Shown here: positions 51,735 through 60,733 of the stretch, piece by piece
Position numbering within the stretch: position 1 is the stretch's first letter
How the letters are laid out: every line of letters begins with the position of its first letter
DNA from: Bacilli bacterium
GTDB lineage: Bacteria > Bacillota_I > Bacilli_A > RF39 > UBA660
Assembly: GCA_017541885.1 (NCBI GenBank)
Contig: JAFXYF010000001.1
Coordinates: 58,643 to 122,642 of the forward strand
Direction: 5' to 3'
Length of the DNA: 64,000 bases
Position numbers and translations under genes: made by a program
Notes under the pieces: model-generated
Seen by the model: the letters and a program-made list of their open reading frames with translations, nothing else
Told to the model about the DNA's origin: nothing
Databases searched by the model: none

Positions 51735-53021
51735 ATGGAAGAAGAAAAGAAAAAGAAAAAAACAAGTACTAAGAAGAGTACTACTACTAAAAAGAAGACT
51801 ACTACTAAACCTAAAACTACTACTAAGAAAAAGGTAGAAAAGAAAGAAGAAATTAAAGAAGAAAAGATTGAAATTAAGGAAGAACCTATTGAAGTTAAAG
51901 AGGAAGTTAAAGAAGAACCTGTTGAAATAAAAGAAGAAGTAAAAGAAGAAGTTGAAGTTAAAGCAGAAGCTATTCCTGTTAAAGAAGAAAAGGATACTAA
52001 ACAAGGTCCAAGCATCATTATTTACTTATTAGTTGTTCTACTTACTGCTTTATTAGTTCTAGTTATTGTATATGCATATTTAGAACTTAATACTAGTAAT
52101 AAAAAAGATTCTTTTATAGATTTAGGTATTGTTGAAGAAAGAGTATTATATAAAGATTTTGAAAAAATAGAAAAAGAAGAAGAATTATACAAATTATTTC
52201 CTGAAAAAGATTTTCATGGATTAGATTTTGATAAATATCAATATGTTGTTTTAGAAATTAATTATAATCCTTGTAGTGAAAGTAATGTTAAACCTACTGA
52301 TTATGCTATAAGAGATGGTATTTTATCAGTTTCTGTTAGTTATGATGCTTCTTGTGGAGTATGTCAAACTGAATATACTGATTATTTACTTGAATTACCT
52401 AAAAGATTAGAATTTAAATCAGTACAATATATTGATAAACCTTTAAATAATCCTAATTGTGATCCATTTGTAGCATATAAACCTATTCTATATTTTTATC
52501 CTACTAAGGAAACTAAAATTAATGTTACTTTAGGTAATCCTGATTATTTAACTACAACATATCCTAGATATAATAATGGATGGAATGTTACTGCTTATCC
52601 TGATGGTACTTTAAAAGATAAGAATGGTAGAAGCTACTATTCATTATTCTGGGAAGGAGATAATCATCCTGCTAAAGTACATGATGAAGGATTTGTAGTT
52701 AAAGGTAATGAAGTTTTACCTTTCTTAGAATCTAAATTAAAAGCATTAGGTCTTAATGATAAAGAAGCAAATGAATTTATTATTTACTGGTTACCTAAAT
52801 TAGAAAAAAATAATTATAATTACATTTATTTTGAAACAAAAGAAGAAATTAATAATTATATGCCTTTAAATGTTAATCCTACTCCTGATACTATTATTCG
52901 TATTCAGATGGATTATAAACCATTAGAAGAAAAGATTATTGTTAAAGAACAAAAAATAAATACTCCTAAACGTACAGGTTTCACTGTTGTGGAATGGGGA
53001 GGAAGTATAATAAAAGATTAA
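51735..53021 (+). CDS. Lys/Glu-rich single-pass protein with large extracellular domain
   Basis: 428 residues from ATG 51735 (GGAGG six bases upstream). Residues 1-90 are low-complexity: Lys/Thr runs then repeated 'EIKEEPIEVKEEVKEEP'. One membrane helix (about 94-117) follows, so the charged part is cytoplasmic. Outside: a Cys-containing segment (about 150-240) and a domain starting 'YKPILYFYPT' with 'WNVTAYPDGTL' and 'YSLFWEGDNHP', a domain I have seen in proteins of bacteria and eukaryotes but cannot name. Antisense frames in the repeat are shadows. Confidence 0.6.
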   Translation: MEEEKKKKKTSTKKSTTTKKKTTTKPKTTTKKKVEKKEEIKEEKIEIKEEPIEVKEEVKEEPVEIKEEVKEEVEVKAEAIPVKEEKDTKQGPSIIIYLLVVLLTALLVLVIVYAYLELNTSNKKDSFIDLGIVEERVLYKDFEKIEKEEELYKLFPEKDFHGLDFDKYQYVVLEINYNPCSESNVKPTDYAIRDGILSVSVSYDASCGVCQTEYTDYLLELPKRLEFKSVQYIDKPLNNPNCDPFVAYKPILYFYPTKETKINVTLGNPDYLTTTYPRYNNGWNVTAYPDGTLKDKNGRSYYSLFWEGDNHPAKVHDEGFVVKGNEVLPFLESKLKALGLNDKEANEFIIYWLPKLEKNNYNYIYFETKEEINNYMPLNVNPTPDTIIRIQMDYKPLEEKIIVKEQKINTPKRTGFTVVEWGGSIIKD

Positions 53022-53042
53022 CAATTATGTTAATCTTTTTTT
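53012..53042. terminator. bidirectional terminator between two convergent genes
   Basis: Stem AAAAGATTAAC/GTTAATCTTTT with six-base loop and T-run on each strand. Confidence 0.85.
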
Positions 53043-54070
53043 TCTAAATCAATTGCTTTAATTATATAAGAATAAACTTGTTTATTCTCTTCTATATAGA
53101 ATTGACATTTATTATGATCATTAATACTACAATATTTAATTGGTGTTTTTACTCTATTATTTATTTTTAATAATTCTTTAAAGTTATTTACATTTATTTT
53201 CTTTTTACCTCTTAAATATGGTTGTTTTGTAACTACTGTTATTTTATTTTTATATTTCTTTAATAATTTATCTACTACTTTATCATAGATAGATTTTTGA
53301 TCTATAACACTATATATTAGTGTAATTACTTGTGTTAGGGAGAATATTGCTAGAATACTTATTATTACTCCTATACCTAAAAGTCCTGGACTTTCTAAAT
53401 GAACAGTAGGTTTTGTATTTACTCTTTTTTCTGTATCAATAGTATCTTTTTCTATTACTAAATTATCTTCTGTTAAAGGAATAATAATTGTATTATTCGC
53501 ATTATCTTTTAAATAATATGAATTATTTGATGATGAATTATAGTTTATTTCTTCAGATACTTTAATATATGCTTTAGTCTCCATTTCATAACTATTTCTA
53601 TACTTTTCTACTTGTGCTATATAATCTTTATACGGAATAGTTACTTGTTTATTAATTATATAATCTTTTTCGATACTTACTATTTCTTTTTCTTCTTCTA
53701 ATAGATCAAATGTATCTTCATAATAAATTGTATTTTCATTACTTTTATCTACTATTAATAGATCTCCTACTACTTTATTAGTAAACTCTAGATTACTTTC
53801 ATAATTAATATTAAAACTATATTCCATATCTAGAGTAATTGTATCTATTTTTGTTTTATCTGTAGTTTCTTGTTTATTTACATCTAAAATCTTTTCATTT
53901 ATACTTCCTAATTCTTGATATCTAATATTTAATAAATCATCCACTTCAAAAGCTTTGTAGAAGAGAATTACTGCTAGAACTGAAAGAATTGGGACTAATA
54001 CAATATATAAGATTAATCTTGGAGTATAACCAATATAAATACTTTTAGAGAGATCTTTTTTATTATCCAT
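53030..54070 (-). CDS. DUF5305-like membrane protein
   Basis: 346 residues: N-terminal helix (about 17-40), 170-residue exported beta-rich domain (with 'ITLDMEYSFNINYES' and 'YIINKQVTIPYKDY'), a second helix (about 230-255) and a basic cytoplasmic tail. Layout matches DUF5305, which occurs beside ER-type signal peptidases in archaea and some bacteria, as here (13 bp downstream of one). Possibly an accessory or substrate-presenting factor. Confidence 0.65.
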   Translation of the reverse strand: MDNKKDLSKSIYIGYTPRLILYIVLVPILSVLAVILFYKAFEVDDLLNIRYQELGSINEKILDVNKQETTDKTKIDTITLDMEYSFNINYESNLEFTNKVVGDLLIVDKSNENTIYYEDTFDLLEEEKEIVSIEKDYIINKQVTIPYKDYIAQVEKYRNSYEMETKAYIKVSEEINYNSSSNNSYYLKDNANNTIIIPLTEDNLVIEKDTIDTEKRVNTKPTVHLESPGLLGIGVIISILAIFSLTQVITLIYSVIDQKSIYDKVVDKLLKKYKNKITVVTKQPYLRGKKKINVNNFKELLKINNRVKTPIKYCSINDHNKCQFYIEENKQVYSYIIKAIDLEKKD

Positions 54071-54082
54071 AAATTCTCCTTT

Positions 54083-55195
54083 CTAGCTATTTAACCATAG
54101 TGTAGGATATCCTAAGAATCTTAATTTAAAGTGTATTGTACCTACTACATCTTCTTTTCTTACTAGTTTTTTAACATTAGGATCTTTATCACTCATAGTA
54201 TAAAATACTTCTTCACTATATTCTTTAGTTTTTTCGACTATTCTATGAACCATTATTTTATTTCCTTTTTTATAGGCAATTACTTCACCTATTTCTAATT
54301 TATTATAATCGGTTCTATTCTTATCTACAATGGCAATATCTCCTTTACTTAGTTCTGGAGACATATTATTTGTACCTATTGCGATGGCATAGAATCTAAA
54401 TAGTCCTGAATAAAAGTATATCATAGTTCCTATTATAATTATTGGAACAATAAGTATTGATAAGTTTATTCTATTATATTCTCTATTTTTAGCTAGACCT
54501 TGGCTTCTGTTTTCAAAGTAATTTATTCTTACCCATAAAAGTATTGGTAAGAAGAAATTAATCATTACTTGCATATCTATAGGTATGATTGGAGTAACTG
54601 GTATTATAAACACAAATAAGTTTATTATTAATGAATAGAATATTAATGGTATGTGTCCACATTTTTTAGTTAATGTTGAATATACTATATTTGTTGCGGT
54701 TGCGGGAAAGAATACTGATAGAAAGTATACTAATGCACTATATTCTAATCCTGTTAAAATTGTTGTTGAAGCATAACACAAATCAAATACTATAAATAAA
54801 AATACAGATAAAGCTGTTAATTCAAAATGCTTATCTACTTTAGATAATACTTGATAACGTATTATTTCTTTTTCTATTAAGAAAATTGTTAGAGGAATTA
54901 TTGTTAATAGATTATTAACTGAATAATTTGTCTTTGTTAGACCTACCAATAATCCAAATAAATAATAGACAATAAAGAATGTTACTACATAGACTGACAT
55001 TTCTAATATATAGTCTTCTCGATATTCTTTTATAGGTTTATTTATTCCTACAAACCATTTCCAAATGATTATGAAGACAGCTAAAAATAATATCATGAAG
55101 TACTCTGATGGTAGACGCATGATAAATGTACTTAGAAATGATAATATAAGCATACTAATAATTATTGTCAGTATCTTTTTTTCTGATTTCTTCAT
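54083..55195 (-). CDS. signal-peptidase-I-like protein lacking the catalytic Ser
   Basis: 370 residues: eight or so membrane helices (1-265) precede an ER/SipW-type peptidase domain. General-base His is kept (H317 in 'IMVHRIVE') and 'LSKGDIAIV' and 'TMSDKDPN' fit, but the nucleophile position reads N277-M ('GTNNMSP') where Ser-Met is expected. The protein may be inactive, use another residue (S279), or be a chaperone. Partner DUF5305 gene follows. Confidence 0.75.
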   Translation of the reverse strand: MKKSEKKILTIIISMLILSFLSTFIMRLPSEYFMILFLAVFIIIWKWFVGINKPIKEYREDYILEMSVYVVTFFIVYYLFGLLVGLTKTNYSVNNLLTIIPLTIFLIEKEIIRYQVLSKVDKHFELTALSVFLFIVFDLCYASTTILTGLEYSALVYFLSVFFPATATNIVYSTLTKKCGHIPLIFYSLIINLFVFIIPVTPIIPIDMQVMINFFLPILLWVRINYFENRSQGLAKNREYNRINLSILIVPIIIIGTMIYFYSGLFRFYAIAIGTNNMSPELSKGDIAIVDKNRTDYNKLEIGEVIAYKKGNKIMVHRIVEKTKEYSEEVFYTMSDKDPNVKKLVRKEDVVGTIHFKLRFLGYPTLWLNS

Positions 55196-55230
55196 AGCCT
55201 TCTCCTCTATTCTAATTACTATTTTATCAT

Positions 55231-55270
55231 AAAAATAAAAATATATATATTCTTCATATATATATTTTTT
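55231..55270 (-). terminator. terminator of the Fic operon
   Basis: AT-only stem AAATATATATAT/ATATATATATTT with loop of five and T-run on the minus strand. Confidence 0.6.
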
Positions 55271-55273
55271 CTT

Positions 55274-55957
55274 TTATCTATGAAAACGATTTTCTTCTTT
55301 TTGATAATTATTCATTGCTTCTTCAAAAAGATGAGCTAGATGTTCTGTTTCTGGTTTATCTTTTTCTTCTAGAGATGCAATTACAAATTTATCTCTAATA
55401 CTATGTCTGGCAATAGTTCCATCTTCATAGTAGATTCTAGCAAGATTATCTGTGAATGTTAACATATCCATTGGGAATCCATGTTCTTTACCAAATAAAT
55501 AAGCATAGCATAACATTGTACGAGTATTACCATCTCTAAATGGGTGTACTTTCCATAGGAGAGCTATTCTTCTTGCAAGGATACTAGCGATTTCTTCCAT
55601 TGTTTTTTCTTCCCAAGCAATACGTTCCATCTCCCACATTTGTCTTATTACTTCATTTTCTATTTCTCTAAAATCTGTATATGGAATAGTATATCCTGGA
55701 AAAATATATTCTTCTTTTACTAATGGAACATTACGATATTCACCAGCCCACTCAAAGATATCATGAAAGATATGCCAGTGGATTCTTCTTAAAATATCTG
55801 GATCAAAATGTTCCATAGGAATAATATCAATATTAATTAATTTCATAAAGCCAATATCGGCTGATGCTTGATCTAGTTCTTCAGTTGTTTTGAGATTCAA
55901 TTTATTTTTTAATACATCATTGTTATCAGTATAAGGATCTTTTTCAGGATTAATCAT
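55274..55957 (-). CDS. Fic-domain AMP-transferase toxin
   Basis: 227 residues. Fic motif H138-PFRDGNTR ('HPFRDGNTRT'), close to HPFx(D/E)GNGR but with Thr in place of the second Gly. Upstream 'FEWAGEYRNV' and 'YIPG'-like 'IFPGYTIPYTDF' form the flap. Fic enzymes attach AMP or other nucleotides to proteins, for example topoisomerases. It lacks an N-terminal inhibitory helix, which is supplied by the upstream small protein (8-bp overlap). Confidence 0.9.
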   Translation of the reverse strand: MINPEKDPYTDNNDVLKNKLNLKTTEELDQASADIGFMKLINIDIIPMEHFDPDILRRIHWHIFHDIFEWAGEYRNVPLVKEEYIFPGYTIPYTDFREIENEVIRQMWEMERIAWEEKTMEEIASILARRIALLWKVHPFRDGNTRTMLCYAYLFGKEHGFPMDMLTFTDNLARIYYEDGTIARHSIRDKFVIASLEEKDKPETEHLAHLFEEAMNNYQKEENRFHR

Positions 55958-56156
55958 TTTTTTCTCCTTCTTTCTTATACTTTTCTACTATTAATCTTTG
56001 AATCTCTTCTAACTCTTTTCTTCCTTCAATATAATCATTTGCTAAAGACATAGCATATTCAGATGGTTCTTTAGCACCACTTACTGATATCATAAAGGCT
56101 TTTTTAACTAATAATTCTCTTTCTTCACGAGTTGTATCTTTAATTAAATAATTCAT
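55950..56156 (-). CDS. VbhA-like antitoxin of the Fic toxin
   Basis: 68 residues, all helical. A segment S26-GAK-E30-P matches the inhibitory (S/T)xxxE(G/N) motif of class I Fic antitoxins in all but its last position, and 'ANDYIEGRKELEEI' fits the second VbhA helix. The Glu would fill the ATP gamma-phosphate site of Fic. The stop overlaps the toxin start, antitoxin first, as usual. Confidence 0.78.
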   Translation of the reverse strand: MNYLIKDTTREERELLVKKAFMISVSGAKEPSEYAMSLANDYIEGRKELEEIQRLIVEKYKKEGEKND

Positions 56157-56194
56157 AATATCACTTCTCTTATATTTAGTTTATCATAAAATCA

Positions 56195-56222
56195 TAAAAA
56201 AAGATGTATTTCTACATCTTTT
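56195..56222 (-). terminator. terminator of the nrdD-nrdG operon
   Basis: Stem AAAAGATGTA/TACATCTTTT with loop GAAA and T7 on the minus strand; overlaps the nrdG stop. Confidence 0.88.
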
Positions 56223-56784
56223 AAATAAACATTGGTTCCTTTTTGAAGTATCCTTCCTCATTATAATCTACTTCATTAAATAATACTACCTCTCCTCTTT
56301 CAAGAGATTTAGGTACATCAATTAATCTTTGATTAGATGAACCTCTAAATAACAAACTTAGATTTCTTTTCTTAAGAATGAATCTTCCATCGACTAAGAC
56401 ATCAATCTTTTCTAAGAATTCTCTATAGATTGGCTTACTTTCTGCCATCTTCATTAATTCTTCATAAGTGAAACCTGTGTAAACCCAAACATTTAAACCT
56501 TTACTTCTTGCATATTCGGCTAATTCATTGCAAGCCTCAGGTTGATACATTGGATCTCCTCCACTAAAAGTAATACCTGTTTGATATTCTAATTCATCAA
56601 TTGCTTCTTTCACTGCATCTAGTGGAACAAGTCCACCTCCTTCAAAATCCCATGTTTGTGGATTTTGACAACCTTCACAGTGATGTCCACAGCCTTGCGT
56701 CCATAATACAGCTCTTAGTCCAGGGCCATCTACAATACTATCTGATTGTAGGTCTGCTGCAAGGCGGATATACTTATTTTGCAT
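56221..56784 (-). CDS. nrdG: anaerobic ribonucleotide reductase activating protein
   Basis: 187 residues. Radical-SAM cluster motif C32-GHH-C36-EG-C39 and 'TFSGGDPMYQPEA' (SAM binding). Makes the 5'-deoxyadenosyl radical that puts the glycyl radical on NrdD. Overlaps the 51-residue gene by 11 bp; last gene of the operon. Confidence 0.95.
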   Translation of the reverse strand: MQNKYIRLAADLQSDSIVDGPGLRAVLWTQGCGHHCEGCQNPQTWDFEGGGLVPLDAVKEAIDELEYQTGITFSGGDPMYQPEACNELAEYARSKGLNVWVYTGFTYEELMKMAESKPIYREFLEKIDVLVDGRFILKKRNLSLLFRGSSNQRLIDVPKSLERGEVVLFNEVDYNEEGYFKKEPMFI

Positions 56785-56929
56785 CGTGAGTTACTCTATC
56801 TGATACTTCAGCTTTTTTGGCATTGTTGAATCTGTCTAAAGTTCCAACTAAATATCCAGTGATTCTTCTAATTCTATCGAATTGTACTCCTTCACCAACT
56901 GTTTTTGCCTTTCTTACTTCCTTATCCAT
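56774..56929 (-). CDS. 51-residue NrdD-associated protein
   Basis: Frame MDKEVRKAKTVGE...THDAK from ATG 56929, with GGAGGA upstream. Sequence 'GVQFDRIRRITGYLVGTLDRFN' is one I know from small proteins encoded between nrdD and nrdG in Clostridia; they are often annotated as part of the anaerobic reductase. Soluble and basic. Its role (perhaps a regulatory or assembly subunit) is not established. It overlaps nrdG and follows nrdD by 27 bp. Confidence 0.8.
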   Translation of the reverse strand: MDKEVRKAKTVGEGVQFDRIRRITGYLVGTLDRFNNAKKAEVSDRVTHDAK

Positions 56930-56956
56930 ATTCTATTTCCTCCTCTTTTTTCTTAC

Positions 56957-59242
56957 TTAACGACCACAACAGTCGTAACAGTTAACTTTTTCCATTTCTA
57001 CGCCCTCGCCTTCATGTCTTCCACATCTAGGGCATACGTCTTTAATCACACCAACATATCCACAAACTGGATCTCTATCTACTGGGTGGTTAATTGCTCC
57101 ATAACCGATATCAGAGTCATGCATGATTCTTACTACTGATTCAAATGCATCTACATTATTAACTGTATCTCCATCTAATTCTACGTAAGAAATGTGTCCT
57201 GCATTAGTTAAGCTATGATATGGTCCTTCAATAGCCATTTTATGTTTAACACTAGTTTTATAATAAACTGGTACATGGAATGAGTTTGTATAATAATCTC
57301 TATCTGTTACACCTTTAATCTTTCCATAGATTGATCTATCGATTGCAACAAATCTTCCACTTAATCCTTCAGCAGGTGTTGCTAAGCAAGTAAAGTTTAA
57401 ATTATTTTCTTTAGTGTATTCATCACATTTTTCTCTCATGTGTTTGATAATCTCAATTCCTAGTTTTTGAGCTTTATCACTTTCACCATGATGCTCACCA
57501 ATTAGAGCTTTTAGTGTTTCAGCAAGTCCGATGAATCCAATTGATAATGTACCATGTTTTAATACTGTTCTAAGTCTTGTAGTATTATCCATGTTTTCAC
57601 TATTGATCCATACATGACTTCCTAATAAGAACTTGAAGTTTGCTCTTGTTTTAGAACATTGACATTCAAATCTTTGTAATAATTGATTCTTAACTAAATC
57701 CATTATTTCATCTAATTCAGCATAGAATCCTTTCATATCAGCTTTTTCTCTCTCACCTAAAGCAATACCATGTTTAATAGCAATTCTAGGTAAGTTAATA
57801 GATGTAAAGCTTAAGTTTCCTCTTCCTGGAGTAACTGATGGTCCACAAACATTTGCAAGTACTCTTGTACGGCATCCCATGTAACCAACTTCAGTATTGA
57901 AATCTCCTGGAACTAGGAAAGCTTTATTAAAGCTTGAATCTAAGAATGAGAAGTTAGGGAATAATCTCTTAGCAGATACTCTACAAGCTAATCTGAATAA
58001 ATCATAGCTTGGATCTTCTTTAAAGTAGTTAACTCCCTCTTTAACTTTGAAGATTGAGATTGGGAATATTGGAGTTTCTCCATGTCCTAATCCTTCTTCT
58101 GTTGCTAATAAGTAATTCTTAATAACCATTCTTCCTTCTGGAGATGTATCTGTACCAAAGTTAACTGAACTAAATGGTACTTGAGCTCCAGCTCTTGAAT
58201 GCATTGTATTTAAGTTGTGGATAAATGCTTCCATAGCTTGGAATGTTGCTCTATTTGTTTTCTTAGTAGCATTTTCTACTGCAGTATGGAATATTTCATC
58301 TAACTTTTTACTTTCTCCAATATATTCTTTAAATATATCTAAATCAAATTCAATGCTTTCTAATTTATCTACTTCTTCTACTACTTTATCGAATTTAACT
58401 AATTCTTTAATTCCTTCGAAATCTAGTAGTTCAGATATTTCTTGTTTTAATTCTTTCTTGAATGTTTTTAATACTCCAGGAGCCATATAATAATCAAATG
58501 CTGGAATACTTTGTCCACCATGTTGCTCATTTTGATTTGATTGGATAGCAATTGCAGCAAGTGCAGCATATGATCCAATTGAGTTTGGTGTTCTTAAGAA
58601 TCCATGTCCTGTTGAGAATCCATTCTTGAATAATTTATTTAAATCAATTTGTGTACAAGTTGTTGTACCCATAGCCCAGAAGTCTAAGTCATGAATATGA
58701 ATATATCCTTCATCATGAGCTTTTGCAAATTTAGAATCCATTAAGTAAGCTTTTGCAAATTCACGTGATACTGTAGAACCGAAGTGAAGCATTGTTCCCA
58801 TTGGTCCATCTCCATCAACATTTGCATTTTCTCTTTTTGCATTTTCTTCTGTAGCTGTTTTTAAGCCTAATGCTTCGATAGACTTAACAAATTTATGTTG
58901 TTGTTTAACTACGAATGCATCACGAGATGCTGCACGTCTTTCACGATATCCTTTGAATGATTCATATACTTCATTATATTTTAATTTTTGAAGTACTACT
59001 TCAATGGCATCAGATACATCTTCAACACCAATTGTCTTTCTATCTTTATATTCTTTCTTGATATAATCAAGTACTTTCTCTTTAACTTTATTTACTTCTT
59101 TTTCATCATAAGATTCATATACGCTATCAAATCCCTTTTTAATAGCTATAGCAACCTTAGTATCATTAAAATCTACTCTTTGTCCACTACGTTTAACAAC
59201 TGTAATTTCATCAAAGAAGTCCTTTTCTGTTTCTTTTTCCAT
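56957..59242 (-). CDS. nrdD: anaerobic ribonucleoside-triphosphate reductase
   Basis: 761 residues. N-terminal ATP cone (about 12-105: 'VVKRSGQRVDFNDTKV'), catalytic barrel with 'FGSTVSREFAKAYL' and 'CGPSVTPGRGNLS', C-terminal glycyl-radical loop 'DPVCGYVGV' and a four-Cys zinc site ('CPRCG', 'CYDCCGR'). Converts NTPs to dNTPs without oxygen. First gene of the operon. Confidence 0.96.
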   Translation of the reverse strand: MEKETEKDFFDEITVVKRSGQRVDFNDTKVAIAIKKGFDSVYESYDEKEVNKVKEKVLDYIKKEYKDRKTIGVEDVSDAIEVVLQKLKYNEVYESFKGYRERRAASRDAFVVKQQHKFVKSIEALGLKTATEENAKRENANVDGDGPMGTMLHFGSTVSREFAKAYLMDSKFAKAHDEGYIHIHDLDFWAMGTTTCTQIDLNKLFKNGFSTGHGFLRTPNSIGSYAALAAIAIQSNQNEQHGGQSIPAFDYYMAPGVLKTFKKELKQEISELLDFEGIKELVKFDKVVEEVDKLESIEFDLDIFKEYIGESKKLDEIFHTAVENATKKTNRATFQAMEAFIHNLNTMHSRAGAQVPFSSVNFGTDTSPEGRMVIKNYLLATEEGLGHGETPIFPISIFKVKEGVNYFKEDPSYDLFRLACRVSAKRLFPNFSFLDSSFNKAFLVPGDFNTEVGYMGCRTRVLANVCGPSVTPGRGNLSFTSINLPRIAIKHGIALGEREKADMKGFYAELDEIMDLVKNQLLQRFECQCSKTRANFKFLLGSHVWINSENMDNTTRLRTVLKHGTLSIGFIGLAETLKALIGEHHGESDKAQKLGIEIIKHMREKCDEYTKENNLNFTCLATPAEGLSGRFVAIDRSIYGKIKGVTDRDYYTNSFHVPVYYKTSVKHKMAIEGPYHSLTNAGHISYVELDGDTVNNVDAFESVVRIMHDSDIGYGAINHPVDRDPVCGYVGVIKDVCPRCGRHEGEGVEMEKVNCYDCCGR

Positions 59243-59541
59243 GTATTTATCCTCCCTACCATAAATATTTTTTCTTCGGCTACAATAAGTGTATCATATT
59301 TGTTACTTCCTGCAATGTTTTTTTTGCACTTTTTTTTAAAATTGACATAATTATTTTTTTTAGTTTTTAAATTTTTAGTCTCAAAAAACATTCTAAGCAT
59401 TGATACATAAGGATGTCGTAATTTGGGTCTTTTTTTGTTCGATTTACACATGTAAAATATGTATATTTTTTCGCAAAAAATAATTCCCATCACTTAATTT
59501 AAAATTGTATGATATAATTAATAATGAAATTAGGTGATTTA
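59243..59541. promoter_or_regulatory. divergent intergenic region nrdD / glycosyltransferase
   Basis: A 299-bp AT-rich gap. On the minus strand TTGCAG-16-TACACT near 59292-59319 may serve nrdD. On the plus strand TATAAT at 59512-59517 lies 24 bp before the glycosyltransferase start. No NrdR box (palindromic ACA-TATAT-TGT type) could be found by eye. Confidence 0.4.
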
Positions 59542-60714
59542 ATGAAAAGACTCAAGATAGGAATGTTTATGGATTCATTCTATCCTGATATTAATGGCGT
59601 AATACTAGTAATGGAGAATTTACTTCGTTGTATGAGTGAATATGCCGACGTAACGCTTGTAGTACCAAAGACTGGAAGCGAAAAGGATGATAAGAACTAT
59701 CCTTTTAAAATTATCCGTATAGATAGTGTTCCACTTCTTAAAACTGGTTATAGATTAGGTATGGTTGATCTAGAGTACTCTAGACTTAAAAGAAAGTTTA
59801 AAAAGTTGGATTTTGATATAATTCATATTCATTCTCCTTTTGCTTTAGGACGTCTTGGAGTAAGAGTTGCTAGAGACAAAAAAATACCTTGTATAGCTAC
59901 TATGCATACAAGATGGGAATTCGAACTAAAAAAATATCTAAAATCTAATAAAATTGCTTCTATGGGAGTTAAACATTTAATAAAAACCTACAATAAATGT
60001 GATAAGTGTATTGCACTAAATAAAGCTCTTATGAAGGTATATAGAGATTATGGTTATACTGGTGAATTTGAACTTATTAATAATGGAACTGATTTAGAAA
60101 CAGTTAAAGATAAGAAAAAGGCTTTAGACTTAGTTAATAAACAATATAATATAGGAAAGAATGAAACAGTATTCTTATTTGTAGGAAGAATTATTAGTGT
60201 TAAGAATATTTACTTTATTCTAGATACATTAAAAGAATTAAAAGCAAGAGGCAAGAAGTTCAAGATGTTATTTGTAGGTTCTGGTCCAGACTTTAATGAA
60301 TTAAAGAGTCGTATTCATAAATATGATATGGAAGACTGCGTTATTATGACTGGAAAGATACTTGATAGAGAATTGTTAAAGGCAATTTATTATAGAGCTA
60401 CTCTATTCTTATTCCCTTCTCTATTTGATTCTTCTTCTCTAGTACAAATAGAAGCTGCTTCACAAGAGACTCCTACTATATTTATAGAAGGATCAGTTAC
60501 TTCTGATACAGTTGAGAATAATATTAATGGATTTACTGAAAAAGAAGATGTTGAGTTATTTGCTAATAGAATTGAAGAAATACTTAATGATAAAGAACTT
60601 TATGAAAAAGTTCAAAAAGGTGCTAAAAACGATTTAGCTAAACCTTGGAGTGAGATTGCTAAAGAAACTTATAAATTCTATTTAAAAATGATTGAATTAA
60701 ATGAAAAGAACTAG
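59542..60714 (+). CDS. GT4-family glycosyltransferase
   Basis: 390 residues from ATG 59542 (AGGTGAT before it; an ATG six codons upstream would be nearly leaderless). GT-B fold: N-domain 'MFMDSFYPDINGV', 'IIHIHSPFALG', 'MHTRWEFEL'; C-domain 'FVGRIISVKN', 'FVGSGPDFNEL' and the acidic loop 'FPSLFDSSSLVQIEAAS' (EX7E with Asp first). Resembles diacylglycerol glucosyltransferases of Bacillota and Mollicutes, which make glycolipids and lipoteichoic-acid anchors. Monocistronic. Confidence 0.88.
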   Translation: MKRLKIGMFMDSFYPDINGVILVMENLLRCMSEYADVTLVVPKTGSEKDDKNYPFKIIRIDSVPLLKTGYRLGMVDLEYSRLKRKFKKLDFDIIHIHSPFALGRLGVRVARDKKIPCIATMHTRWEFELKKYLKSNKIASMGVKHLIKTYNKCDKCIALNKALMKVYRDYGYTGEFELINNGTDLETVKDKKKALDLVNKQYNIGKNETVFLFVGRIISVKNIYFILDTLKELKARGKKFKMLFVGSGPDFNELKSRIHKYDMEDCVIMTGKILDRELLKAIYYRATLFLFPSLFDSSSLVQIEAASQETPTIFIEGSVTSDTVENNINGFTEKEDVELFANRIEEILNDKELYEKVQKGAKNDLAKPWSEIAKETYKFYLKMIELNEKN

Positions 60715-60733
60715 TTAATACTAGTTCTTTTTT
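60704..60733. terminator. bidirectional terminator after the glycosyltransferase
   Basis: Stem AAAAGAACTAG/CTAGTTCTTTT with six-base loop and T6; serves both convergent genes. Confidence 0.88.

Noticed and set aside
51683..52018. Open frames on the minus strand rich in Phe/Ser across the Lys/Glu repeats
   Set aside because: They are the complement of low-complexity AAG/GAA codons; no ribosome-binding site, and two such frames overlap each other.
59173..59493. 106-residue basic frame on the minus strand upstream of nrdD
   Set aside because: It overlaps the nrdD start in another frame, spans the nrdD promoter region, and has no ribosome-binding site or domain.
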